A model generated the notes under the pieces. The model made no database searches, had not been told where the DNA came from, and was given only the letters and a program-made list of their open reading frames with translations. Both the position numbers and the translations under genes were made by a program. A stretch of DNA of 64,000 nucleotides from Deltaproteobacteria bacterium (lineage in GTDB: Bacteria > Desulfobacterota > Desulfomonilia > UBA1062), in assembly GCA_017992605.1 (NCBI GenBank), contig JAGOOG010000002.1, positions 1 through 64,000 of the forward strand, given 5' to 3'. This document shows positions 35,579 to 43,174 of the stretch, piece after piece; within the stretch, counting starts at the first letter, position 1; each line of letters begins with the position of its first letter.

Positions 35579-37620
35579 GATGGTTCCCCCCTGTCCATGC
35601 CTGATGCTCGCCGCAGGAACCATTTGTCAAACCATTCGAGGAAGGCAGGCATCTCCCCGGGGTTGCGGGCAACAATCTGTTCACGTATCCTGCCGGCTTC
35701 ATCGAGTTGAGCGCGAAGCTGCTTCCAGTCCTCTCCATGATCCTGCCAGAAGTCGCTGAACTCCCTTTTGAGACCGCTCAGAAGCTGTCTGGCGCACAGG
35801 AAGATCACGTAATGCTCGACAATATCGCCCTTTCCGTCAGCGCCCTCTCTCAGCACTCTGGATAGGAAACTGCCCAGGGAGTCATACTTCTGGCCGAAGA
35901 TAAGATAGGTCGCTTCATTCCTCCTGTCGTTCTCGAGGGCATCACGCACCTTTCGATCAAGGCAGCCGAATGCGTGGAAAATGCCAGCAAAGCGGTCGAA
36001 CAGGGTATCGTGGTCCTCCACGAGAGGAAGTATCGTGACCAGGGCTTCCCCCTCACCCTCCAGGGCGGTCTGGGGTGCCCTGTGTTCCAGGAACGCGGCA
36101 CGCTGCTCTACCGTCAGGAGCGACCAGTATCTGAGGATTTCCGCAGGGGTGAGATCAAACAGGATGGACGGCCGGTGTGACATGCCTTCCTCCTGCACGA
36201 GAAGGAGCCCGGGGCTGTCACCGTCTTCGTACACAATGAGCATTGACGTGGAGATGAGAACCTTCCCGAGTTCTGCAGAAATATCCGGATCAAGGGTTTC
36301 CCATTCCATGGGGGGCAGGGTGTCCAGCTCGAAGAGGGGTACCCCCTGGTGTTCGACCCTCAGGCGAGGAGATGGTGCTTCATCATCCCAGTAGGCCTCG
36401 GCCGAAGACGTGTTCCATCGGTAGAGGAGGGACAGCCTTGTCCCTCCCAGAGCGCTTCCCTCGTCTTCACGGGAATGCTCGAACTTCACAGGATGAGAGT
36501 CATGAACCTTCAGCCACCATTCAGGTCTCCGTGGCGGGTCGGTCTGGACAAGGAACCCTGTCTCCAGGTTGCCGCCTTTCTTGTGAGCAGCTTTGGTGAG
36601 GTTCACCGAGCCGACGAACATGATCTCCTTCTTGGGGTGCTGTTTAAAGAACCGGTAGACCTTTGCATGGACAAAGCGTTCTTTGACATCCTTGCGTTTG
36701 CCCCGCTGAAGGATGTCCCTGGGGAGGCTGCCCCAACTCACCCGAGGCTGCTCACGGATCCACTCGAAGATCTCCTCCGAGCACCCGGTTTCACCGTCAT
36801 CTTTCAGTGGCAGCAGAACACGAACCTCTCTCGGGCTGAAAGACCTCATGAGGTCACGTAGCGGTATGGATTCAGGCCCTGCATCAAAGTAGGGAGAGAT
36901 GATTTCAAGATACATGTCATTCAGATCACTGCCTGCCGTGTTGCGAAGGAATTCAATGAAGCCTGCCTGGCCGTGGAAAAAGTGTGTGTTCAGGAACCCT
37001 TCAGATTTCTTACGTGGCTTCTGTTCCGTTTCACGGAGAAAGTGCATGATGGAATCGATGGCCTCATGGCCTCCGGCGGCCCGATCGCCTGAGAGCACTT
37101 TCAGTTTGTCAAGGTAGTCCAGGAGGTCGTCACGGATCCTTGTGGAATCTCCTTCCTGTATCTCCTCGGTGTGACAGACCTCGACGTTCTCCCACCACCC
37201 GGCCCTGGTGATATTGGCAGACATGCACCCAGCTATGAGTGCACGAGCCCTGTGGCCGTCCTCATCAGGCTCCTTCTCCTCCACAAGGGCGAAGACGTTC
37301 TTGGGGTGGAAAATGAACCCATTCTGAAATCTGACAGCACACCGCCTGATATCGAGTTTTGCAGAATCTCCCGATTCGAGCCCGTTCTGATCATAGTAGA
37401 CTGCCACACCCACCGGGATTTCCCGCATGGCATCCTCGAGCTGAACAAGCCTGATCTTCGACGCGTGGCTCAATGATATGTCTAGGAAAACTGGAAGCAC
37501 TTCCTGCTCAAAAAAAGCAGGGTCGAACCTGTAGGTGACGAACACGGCAGAGACGAGACGCCTGTCTCCCAGCTGTTCCTGAAAGTGCTCCGAGAGTATG
37601 GATCGAGGGATCTCTGCCAT
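35575..37620 (-). CDS. Phospholipase D-type nuclease with two HKD motifs
   Basis: A 681-residue protein with two PLD half-sites. The first is FHPKN (His105, Lys107) with GCMSANITRAGWWENVEV about 25 residues later. The second is VHAKVYRF (His318, Lys320) with MFVGSVNLTKAA (337-342) and a downstream acidic NLETGF. The spacing H-x-K then (G)SxN is that of PLD-family nucleases such as BfiI and NgoFVII rather than lipid-cleaving enzymes. The C-terminal 300 residues are of unknown function. It starts 3 bp after the unknown first gene and overlaps the helicase gene. No signal peptide is seen, so it should act in the cytoplasm. Confidence 0.85.
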   Translation of the reverse strand: MAEIPRSILSEHFQEQLGDRRLVSAVFVTYRFDPAFFEQEVLPVFLDISLSHASKIRLVQLEDAMREIPVGVAVYYDQNGLESGDSAKLDIRRCAVRFQNGFIFHPKNVFALVEEKEPDEDGHRARALIAGCMSANITRAGWWENVEVCHTEEIQEGDSTRIRDDLLDYLDKLKVLSGDRAAGGHEAIDSIMHFLRETEQKPRKKSEGFLNTHFFHGQAGFIEFLRNTAGSDLNDMYLEIISPYFDAGPESIPLRDLMRSFSPREVRVLLPLKDDGETGCSEEIFEWIREQPRVSWGSLPRDILQRGKRKDVKERFVHAKVYRFFKQHPKKEIMFVGSVNLTKAAHKKGGNLETGFLVQTDPPRRPEWWLKVHDSHPVKFEHSREDEGSALGGTRLSLLYRWNTSSAEAYWDDEAPSPRLRVEHQGVPLFELDTLPPMEWETLDPDISAELGKVLISTSMLIVYEDGDSPGLLLVQEEGMSHRPSILFDLTPAEILRYWSLLTVEQRAAFLEHRAPQTALEGEGEALVTILPLVEDHDTLFDRFAGIFHAFGCLDRKVRDALENDRRNEATYLIFGQKYDSLGSFLSRVLREGADGKGDIVEHYVIFLCARQLLSGLKREFSDFWQDHGEDWKQLRAQLDEAGRIREQIVARNPGEMPAFLEWFDKWFLRRASGMDRGEPS

Positions 37621-37623
37621 GCC

Positions 37624-38931
37624 TTATCCCCTCAGAGCGGAAGCGATGGATCTCATCGCGTCGATGAAGTAGGGGTTCCACCAGTATTCAGGCAGAGCTT
37701 CAGCTTCAGGTAGCGTAATCGTTTGCTCGTCTCTGAAACGGACCTGGATCTTCCCGTCTTTCAGCTCAGCCCAGGGTGCAGCTCCTGAACGCGCCTTCAT
37801 GACGGCAGTGTTCTGCTCGAGCAGAAGGTTGAGAGCGCGCGCATAATCGCCCTGTGCCATGGCGATGCCAGTTTTCAGCCAGCGACTGTAGCCCTCGGTA
37901 TCTCCCGATACTGTGGCAAGTTCACCCTGGAGATCACGGATCCTTTCGATATCTATGGTTTTGTTGAGGGATGTGCCCCAGTGCTTTCGGACTTGGCCTG
38001 AAACGTCGTCGATGGATTGGCCGTCTTTTCCCAGGAGGAAGTCGAAGAGGGCCGCAGCAGGGGCGAGGAGCATCTCGCAGGTGCGTATACGCTCGAGCCT
38101 GTCGGCCACGTGAAGACCGACATCTCCCTTGTCCCTGCAGAGCTTGGCCAGGTGGCGCATTCTCGAGGGTGAGAGTTCCCAGTCATCGTCATCCAGGGTC
38201 TGTTCTATGGCCGAAGCGAGCACGGCCTGGTTCCCATGCGTCCTGTCTGATGCCCCCCCGAGAAGGAGATGGAACCTGAGGGCATCCCTTTCTCCCGGTC
38301 TCATTCGCTTCTTGAGAATTTTTCCCACAGCTTTGAGGATTTCATCATCCTTGTCGAGCGTCACTTCAGGCCTGGCCAACAGCTTCACGAAACGGTCTGC
38401 GTTGCGGAACCCTGCTGAGGTGAAAAGGGGCAGGTAGATCTTCTCCACGATTTCACGGCCAGGGGGTGTCAATCGCGGCGGGTTCCCTTGGACCAGACCG
38501 GAGGACCTTGAAGGCACGGTATACAGGCCCCACAGGCCGTACATCTTCTGGTTGCCAAGGATCTGGTCCCTCGGGTCCTTGCTGAGGCGGACCCGCCTGT
38601 TGTTGAGGGCATTCTTCCGGGCCCTCTCTGTTCCTCGAAAGGCCCAGTCCTCGTTCTCTATCCCGCGCGCATAGGCAGCCAACTGCTCCCATTTCAGAAA
38701 GACAGCCAGGTCGTCCTCGGGTCCGCCGTCTTCAGTTACCCGTTCGGCGAAATGATAGCCAAGGAGCAGTACCGTGAAGTCGCGCACCGAGTTGCTGACC
38801 GTGGTGAGGTTTCCCACGACATGCCTCGCAAACCGTGTCCAGATGGGCTGGATACCCAGGGGATCGAGGGAGCCCTTGATTGCGGCTCGTGTGTCAAGAT
38901 CAGTGAGAAACGGCCCTGTCATGAGATTCAT
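37624..38931 (-). CDS. Unrecognised 435-residue protein, first gene of PLD-helicase operon
   Basis: I cannot name a family. The protein is soluble and mostly helical. A stretch that looks conserved in character is QILGNQKMYGLWGLYTVPSR followed by RLTPPGREIVEK, which resembles a winged-helix or specificity-type region. The last 100 residues hold an acidic segment and WWNPYFIDAMR. It starts the operon; PLD follows after 3 bp. Two ATGs compete (38931 and 38922); the second has slightly better ribosome-site spacing. It could be the target-recognition part of the PLD-helicase machine, which is inference only. Confidence 0.75.
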   Translation of the reverse strand: MNLMTGPFLTDLDTRAAIKGSLDPLGIQPIWTRFARHVVGNLTTVSNSVRDFTVLLLGYHFAERVTEDGGPEDDLAVFLKWEQLAAYARGIENEDWAFRGTERARKNALNNRRVRLSKDPRDQILGNQKMYGLWGLYTVPSRSSGLVQGNPPRLTPPGREIVEKIYLPLFTSAGFRNADRFVKLLARPEVTLDKDDEILKAVGKILKKRMRPGERDALRFHLLLGGASDRTHGNQAVLASAIEQTLDDDDWELSPSRMRHLAKLCRDKGDVGLHVADRLERIRTCEMLLAPAAALFDFLLGKDGQSIDDVSGQVRKHWGTSLNKTIDIERIRDLQGELATVSGDTEGYSRWLKTGIAMAQGDYARALNLLLEQNTAVMKARSGAAPWAELKDGKIQVRFRDEQTITLPEAEALPEYWWNPYFIDAMRSIASALRG

Positions 38932-39163
38932 TCCAACAATCAGTCAACGTTGAGAATATCTTTTATACACGGATACATATAATGGATTAGAATAGGACAA
39001 ATTACAAAAGAAATCAATAAGCTATAATAATATTTAACGTCAGGTGCTGCTGTAGAACTAACTTTTTACATGTAAAAAGGCCGACCTCAAAACGTTCTGG
39101 AAAAATATGGGGGCTGATCTCTTTGGGGTGGAGTAGCCTCTAGATAAAATTATTGAATAACAT
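38932..39163. other. AT-rich promoter region of PLD-helicase operon
   Basis: This 232-bp stretch separates the toxin gene stop from the start of the PLD-helicase operon, both on the minus strand. It contains a perfect 18-bp palindrome and several AT-rich hexamers that could serve as -10 boxes. No gene is supported. Confidence 0.5.
39062..39079. promoter_or_regulatory. Perfect 18-bp palindrome, possible operator
   Basis: CTTTTTACATGTAAAAAG is a perfect dyad about 130 bp upstream of the first gene of the PLD-helicase operon and 85 bp downstream of the toxin stop. It could bind a dimeric regulator, or act as a terminator hairpin for the toxin operon, but no T-run follows on that strand beyond the arm itself. 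Confidence 0.4.
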
Positions 39164-39499
39164 CTAATTATTTAATATTTCCACTAATTTTCTAATAACT
39201 TCATCAGATTTTGTACTTTTAATAGTCCCAGCTGATCTCAAGACAATATTCCCATCCGCAGTAAACAGTTTATTGGGTCGAATATAGCTTGTACTTATTG
39301 GTAGTGAACCTGATGAGAAATCGCTTGATTGCAGAGACACTGAATAGGTGTCTCTAGGGGGTTGGCTTGTAATCTGACAAAGGATAAAGTCATCGCCGCT
39401 TAAGTTGGCAACTACAAGAGCAGGTCTTCTTTTAGCTCCCGAGAAATTTGAAAAAGGAAAAGGTACTATTACGACTTCCCCTTTCACAAAAGCCGCCAA
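39164..39499 (-). CDS. PemK/MazF-type toxin
   Basis: The 111-residue product starts with VKGEVVIVPFPFSNFSGAKRRPALVVAN, the PemK/MazF fold signature (G-(D/E)-(I/V)-V and KRRPALVV). It continues with FILCQITSQP, the usual second strand. MazF-type toxins cut mRNA at short sequences. The length is normal. It overlaps the upstream partner gene by 16 bp, the standard coupling of antitoxin then toxin. Regulation would be by the antitoxin-toxin complex on its own promoter. Confidence 0.92.
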   Translation of the reverse strand: MAAFVKGEVVIVPFPFSNFSGAKRRPALVVANLSGDDFILCQITSQPPRDTYSVSLQSSDFSSGSLPISTSYIRPNKLFTADGNIVLRSAGTIKSTKSDEVIRKLVEILNN

Positions 39500-39768
39500 G
39501 CTTCATCCTCCTCAGCGCTCATCCAATCATCTTTAAGAGCAGATTCGCTCATAATTGCAGTTTCAATCCCAATCCCGATCCATTCTTGAGACTGTATCAG
39601 AACATAGATCAGGTCTGAACTTGATGAGTCACTCAAGAAGTACTGTTGAGCCGCATATGGCTTGCGACTTTTCATCATCTGACATTCCATTGCATCCTCA
39701 GGTTTGAAATACTTCGCATGGAGGAAGGGCGTTGTCTTTGCTTCACAGTAATTAGCTATGAAAGTCAT
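39484..39768 (-). CDS. Probable antitoxin partner of PemK/MazF toxin
   Basis: A 94-residue protein directly before the toxin gene, overlapping it by 16 bp. Its C-terminal end DDWMSAEEDEAWRLL matches the acidic toxin-binding tail often seen in antitoxins of this toxin branch. The N-terminal 70 residues do not look like a ribbon-helix-helix or AbrB DNA-binding domain, and two methionines at 27-32 (DAMECQMMKSRK) give alternative, shorter starts. The true gene may therefore be shorter. The antitoxin role is inferred from position and tail. Confidence 0.65.
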   Translation of the reverse strand: MTFIANYCEAKTTPFLHAKYFKPEDAMECQMMKSRKPYAAQQYFLSDSSSSDLIYVLIQSQEWIGIGIETAIMSESALKDDWMSAEEDEAWRLL

Positions 39769-39770
39769 GA

Positions 39771-40145
39771 CTACTTCTCTCCCTTTTGTTTGACATTGTC
39801 CTGCTCAAGAGCCATTTTCTCAGCTGAGCTAATTTGATCCTGCAGCCATGCGCATATTCTTTTCGCCGAATCAACGTTCAGAACTACTCCAGTGTTGATG
39901 TACCTAACAATGCTTGATTTCTGGTCCTCCGGTTCTCTTGCTATTTCATGTAATATATTACCTGAGCCATCCGTTTCATATGTTATAGACACAGGCAATG
40001 GGTGCCGTTCTAGATAAAAATTGATGATTATCTCTCCAGTGGGGCACACCCCACCGTATGCACCATTTGCAGGAAATGGATTATAGTCATCCGAAAAGAT
40101 GTACTTGAATTTCAAGGTGTTAGGTAATTTTTTTTCTTCGCTCAT
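39771..40145 (-). CDS. Small DUF3467-like protein
   Basis: A 124-residue acidic protein. The segment ANGAYGGVCPTGEIIINFYLERHPLP followed by a closing RYINTGVVLNVDSAKRICAWLQDQI has the strand-then-helix layout of DUF3467 proteins, but the match is loose. It is 2 bp upstream of the antitoxin gene, on the same strand, so it may be part of the toxin-antitoxin operon. Function is unknown. Confidence 0.6.
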   Translation of the reverse strand: MSEEKKLPNTLKFKYIFSDDYNPFPANGAYGGVCPTGEIIINFYLERHPLPVSITYETDGSGNILHEIAREPEDQKSSIVRYINTGVVLNVDSAKRICAWLQDQISSAEKMALEQDNVKQKGEK

Positions 40146-40416
40146 TGGCCTGTTTCTACTTATTCAATTTCAATTAACGTTCGGCAAATAAAGGCTTATA
40201 CTTAAATAGCGCCCCAGCACACCCTTGATAATTTCATAATAGGTGCAATTGCCTCTGAGTCAACCCTACCACCCTCTGAGTGAATGGCTATTCATTGCTT
40301 AATTGTTACCAGATGTCAAGGACTCTGATCAGGACTGATGGTTCGGGTTGGGAATTTACTGCCCATTTACTGCCCTGGAAAATAGGGGTTTTTGGGGTCT
40401 AACTATTTGATATTAT
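40146..40416. other. Intergenic region between accessory block and tRNA-Ala
   Basis: This 271-bp stretch has no supported gene. It holds the promoter of the small DUF3467-like gene and a tandem 11-bp repeat next to the tRNA 3' end. It is where an integrated element would be expected to end, but no integrase is present. Confidence 0.5.
40354..40375. repeat. Tandem 11-bp direct repeat beside tRNA 3' end
   Basis: ATTTACTGCCC occurs twice, back to back (40354-40364 and 40365-40375), 41 bp from the encoded CCA end of tRNA-Ala. Tandem short repeats next to a tRNA 3' end are common as arm-binding sites of tyrosine integrases. Here that is inference, since no integrase is encoded nearby. Confidence 0.6.
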
Positions 40417-40491
40417 TGGTGGAGGTGGAGGGATTTGAACCCTCGACCCTCGCATTGCGAACGCGATGCTCTCCCACTGAGCTACACCCCC
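40417..40491 (-). tRNA. tRNA-Ala (anticodon CGC)
   Basis: On the minus strand, the acceptor arm GGGGGTG pairs with CACCTCC and is followed by an encoded ACCA end. The D arm is GCTC/GAGC. The anticodon stem TCGCG/TGCGA (one G-U pair) closes the loop TTCGCAA with anticodon CGC. The T arm is GAGGG-TTCGAAT-CCCTC. All arms fold without mismatch. The 3' end faces the accessory block, the usual orientation for integration at a tRNA. Confidence 0.97.
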
Positions 40492-40510
40492 ACAAGGTTC
40501 TCTCTGTGTA

Positions 40511-43171
40511 CTAGATGGCAGTCCCTTCGTCAAGGCTCTGGTTTTCCATTTTCTCATACTCTTCGAGCAGCTTCCGGGCCAGTTTCATGGCGTCCTTGAA
40601 GTCCTTTATCTCGCCGTTGAGCCCCTTGTCGCGGATCAGACGCAGCGCATTCCCGAGCCTCCTTCCCTTGCGGTATCCCAGGCCGATGAGATCCTTGCCC
40701 GTGACCGGAGGCCTGTAGGCGCGCCAGGTGGTGATGAAGGAGGATATCAGCTCCTTGATCTCGGGGCTCTTGGTCTTGGACATGGCATAGAGCACCTCTT
40801 CGAGTCTGGCCTTTTCGAGGATCTTCACCGCGGTGGCGGGCGTCTTCCTCTCCGCGGTCGACAGGTCCCGGAGCACGGCGTTCACCCTGGACCTGGCGGT
40901 CAGGATGTTCCGCACGTTCTCGTCGGTCAGGCCCAGTCGCTGGCATATGGCGATGATCCTCTTGGGCTTCATCTGCTCCACCATGGCGAGCAGGTAGATG
41001 AACCACGACCGGTACTGTTCGTGGGTGTAGAGCAGGTTGAACCAGGAGATGGTCTCCCTGACCCGTGTGAAATCCTCGCGGATGCCCGTGTTCAGGATAA
41101 TGTCGGGATGGATGGCCTCCAGCACCTCCAGTTCCTTGAGCCTCTCCAGGCTCGGTAGAGGGTCCTCCTCGGAGAGGACCTGGCGGATCTCATGGGAGAT
41201 GCGCCTGCCCGGGATGCTGCTCAGGAGGCCTGACCTCACCGCCGCATGTACGAGCGAGAGCGTCTGCTTGCCCAGGGTGAACCCGTAGCGCTTCTCGAAA
41301 CGCACGGCCCGCAGAATCCGCGACGGGTCCTCCACGAAGCTCAGGGCATGGAGCACACGAATGCGCTTTTCCTTGATGTCCCGCTGTGCGCCGAAGAAGT
41401 CGATGAGCTCCCCGAAGCGCTGGGGCGTCAGGCATATCGCCATGGTGTTGATGGTGAAGTCCCGCCGGTAGAGATCGAGCTTCAGGGTGGACTGCTCCAC
41501 GATGGGATATCCGCCCGGGTGCTTGTAGTACTCCGTCCGCGCCGTGGCTACGTCGATGTGGGTGCCGTCCTTGAGCGTGATGACCGCAGTCTTGTACTTC
41601 TCGTGCACCGCACAGCGCCCCCCCACGGAAGGGGCGAAGGCCTTGGCGAAGGCAATGCCGTCGCCCTCCACCACGAGGTCGATGTCCAGGTTGTCGATGC
41701 GCATGACCATGTCGCGCACGATCCCCCCCACGAGGAATATGTTGTACCCCATGGATGCCGCGAGGGCGCCTCCCTGGTGGAGCATCATGATGATGTGTCG
41801 GGGCATCCGCTCCTCCAGCAGCGACTGGACGTTCTTCTTCTGAGTGGCCCGGTAGTCCACCCCCTCGGCCCGCGCCATCTTCTCGTGCATGACCCGCATG
41901 AGGTCGGTCCGGGTGATGACGCCCATGGCCCTGCCACTTTCCACCACGGGAAGGAGCCGCTGGCCGCCTTCGATGATGAGTGTGCGGATCTCGCCCACCG
42001 GCGCTTCGGGCCTGATGAACTGGATGTCGCGGATCATGTAGTCCTTCACCCTGGCATCGCCCAGACCATGCCCCTGGGCCCTGCTCACCACCTGCCGCGT
42101 GACCATGCCCACGGCCCTGCCGTCTCTGGACTGGACGACCGCCGCGTTGATGCTGTAGCGGTTCAGGGTCTCGGCCGCCTCGTCGATGGTGGCATCCATC
42201 TTCAGGGTTATGACCGGGAAGGTCATGATGTCCCGGGCAGTGACACGGGGCCGGGTCTCCTTCTTGATGATATTGACGAGCATCGATTCGATGCTGTCCA
42301 GCGAACGGTCCCTGATGGATGCCGCCGCCGCGGTGGAGTGCCCGCCGCCACCGAACCTGGCCGCCACCTCCGCCGCATTGACCTGGGGCACCGTGCTGCG
42401 CGCCACGAGGTAGATCCGCTCCGCCATGAGTCCGACAGCGAACGTGGCGTCCACCTCGAACATACCCCTGAGCTTGTGCACGAGCATGGCAAAGTCTTCC
42501 ACATAGGCAGTGGACTCGGACCTGGTGATCAGCACGTCGATGCCGCCCACGTGGAAGATGTAGGCATTCTTGATGAGTTGATCCAGAATATCCACCTGCT
42601 CGGGACTGAGTTCCCGGGCCAGGGTATGGGACACGGCCTTCATGTCTGCGCCCCAGCTCAGCAGGTCCGCCAGGGCCATGCAGTCCTCGGGGCGGGTGGA
42701 GGGGAACAGGAGCGAGCCCGTGTCCTCGAAGATGCCCATGGCCAGGATGGTGGCCTCCTCGGGTGTGGGCGTAATACCTTCCCTCTTGAGGATCTCGATC
42801 ATCAGGGCACTGTTGGACCCGTACTCCCTGCTGAACTCGATGGCCTCTGTAATGTCGTCGGTGGAAGGGGGGTGGTGGTCGTAGACGATCACCTCGACGC
42901 CGACTTTGCCGACGAGTCCGGCAAAGTCGCCGATGCGCGAAAGCTGCCGGGTATCCACGATGATGAGCCGCTTCACCCGGTTCACCTCGATTGCCTTGAG
43001 CTTCCGGATGGCCCCGGTCACCTCAGGGGATGCCTGGGCCAGGTAGTCCCTCAGGTTTTTTTCCTGAGCCCCGGGAAAGACCATGACGGCGTCCTCGTAG
43101 AGTTTTCTGGCAGCAAGCATGGAGGCGAATGCGTCGAAATCAGCCTGGATATGGGAGGTGATGACCTCCAT
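40511..43171 (-). CDS. DHH phosphoesterase, CBS pair and tRNA nucleotidyltransferase fusion
   Basis: An 886-residue three-part protein. The N terminus is a DHH/DHHA1 phosphoesterase (HIQADFDAFAS, VIVYDHHPPS, and FGGGGHSTAAAA near 275). Two CBS repeats follow (ITLKMDATIDEAAETLNRY and a second ending LLPVVESGRAMGVITRTDL). The C-terminal half is a class II poly(A)/CCA polymerase with GGIVRDMVMRIDNLDIDLVVEGDG-type catalytic region (the DxD is DID) and RRDFTINTMA. Such fusions are known as A-adding or CCA-adding enzymes in deltaproteobacteria and Aquificae. It acts in tRNA 3'-end maturation or repair. It follows xerD by 3 bp. Confidence 0.9.
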   Translation of the reverse strand: MEVITSHIQADFDAFASMLAARKLYEDAVMVFPGAQEKNLRDYLAQASPEVTGAIRKLKAIEVNRVKRLIIVDTRQLSRIGDFAGLVGKVGVEVIVYDHHPPSTDDITEAIEFSREYGSNSALMIEILKREGITPTPEEATILAMGIFEDTGSLLFPSTRPEDCMALADLLSWGADMKAVSHTLARELSPEQVDILDQLIKNAYIFHVGGIDVLITRSESTAYVEDFAMLVHKLRGMFEVDATFAVGLMAERIYLVARSTVPQVNAAEVAARFGGGGHSTAAAASIRDRSLDSIESMLVNIIKKETRPRVTARDIMTFPVITLKMDATIDEAAETLNRYSINAAVVQSRDGRAVGMVTRQVVSRAQGHGLGDARVKDYMIRDIQFIRPEAPVGEIRTLIIEGGQRLLPVVESGRAMGVITRTDLMRVMHEKMARAEGVDYRATQKKNVQSLLEERMPRHIIMMLHQGGALAASMGYNIFLVGGIVRDMVMRIDNLDIDLVVEGDGIAFAKAFAPSVGGRCAVHEKYKTAVITLKDGTHIDVATARTEYYKHPGGYPIVEQSTLKLDLYRRDFTINTMAICLTPQRFGELIDFFGAQRDIKEKRIRVLHALSFVEDPSRILRAVRFEKRYGFTLGKQTLSLVHAAVRSGLLSSIPGRRISHEIRQVLSEEDPLPSLERLKELEVLEAIHPDIILNTGIREDFTRVRETISWFNLLYTHEQYRSWFIYLLAMVEQMKPKRIIAICQRLGLTDENVRNILTARSRVNAVLRDLSTAERKTPATAVKILEKARLEEVLYAMSKTKSPEIKELISSFITTWRAYRPPVTGKDLIGLGYRKGRRLGNALRLIRDKGLNGEIKDFKDAMKLARKLLEEYEKMENQSLDEGTAI

Positions 43172-43174
43172 CGT

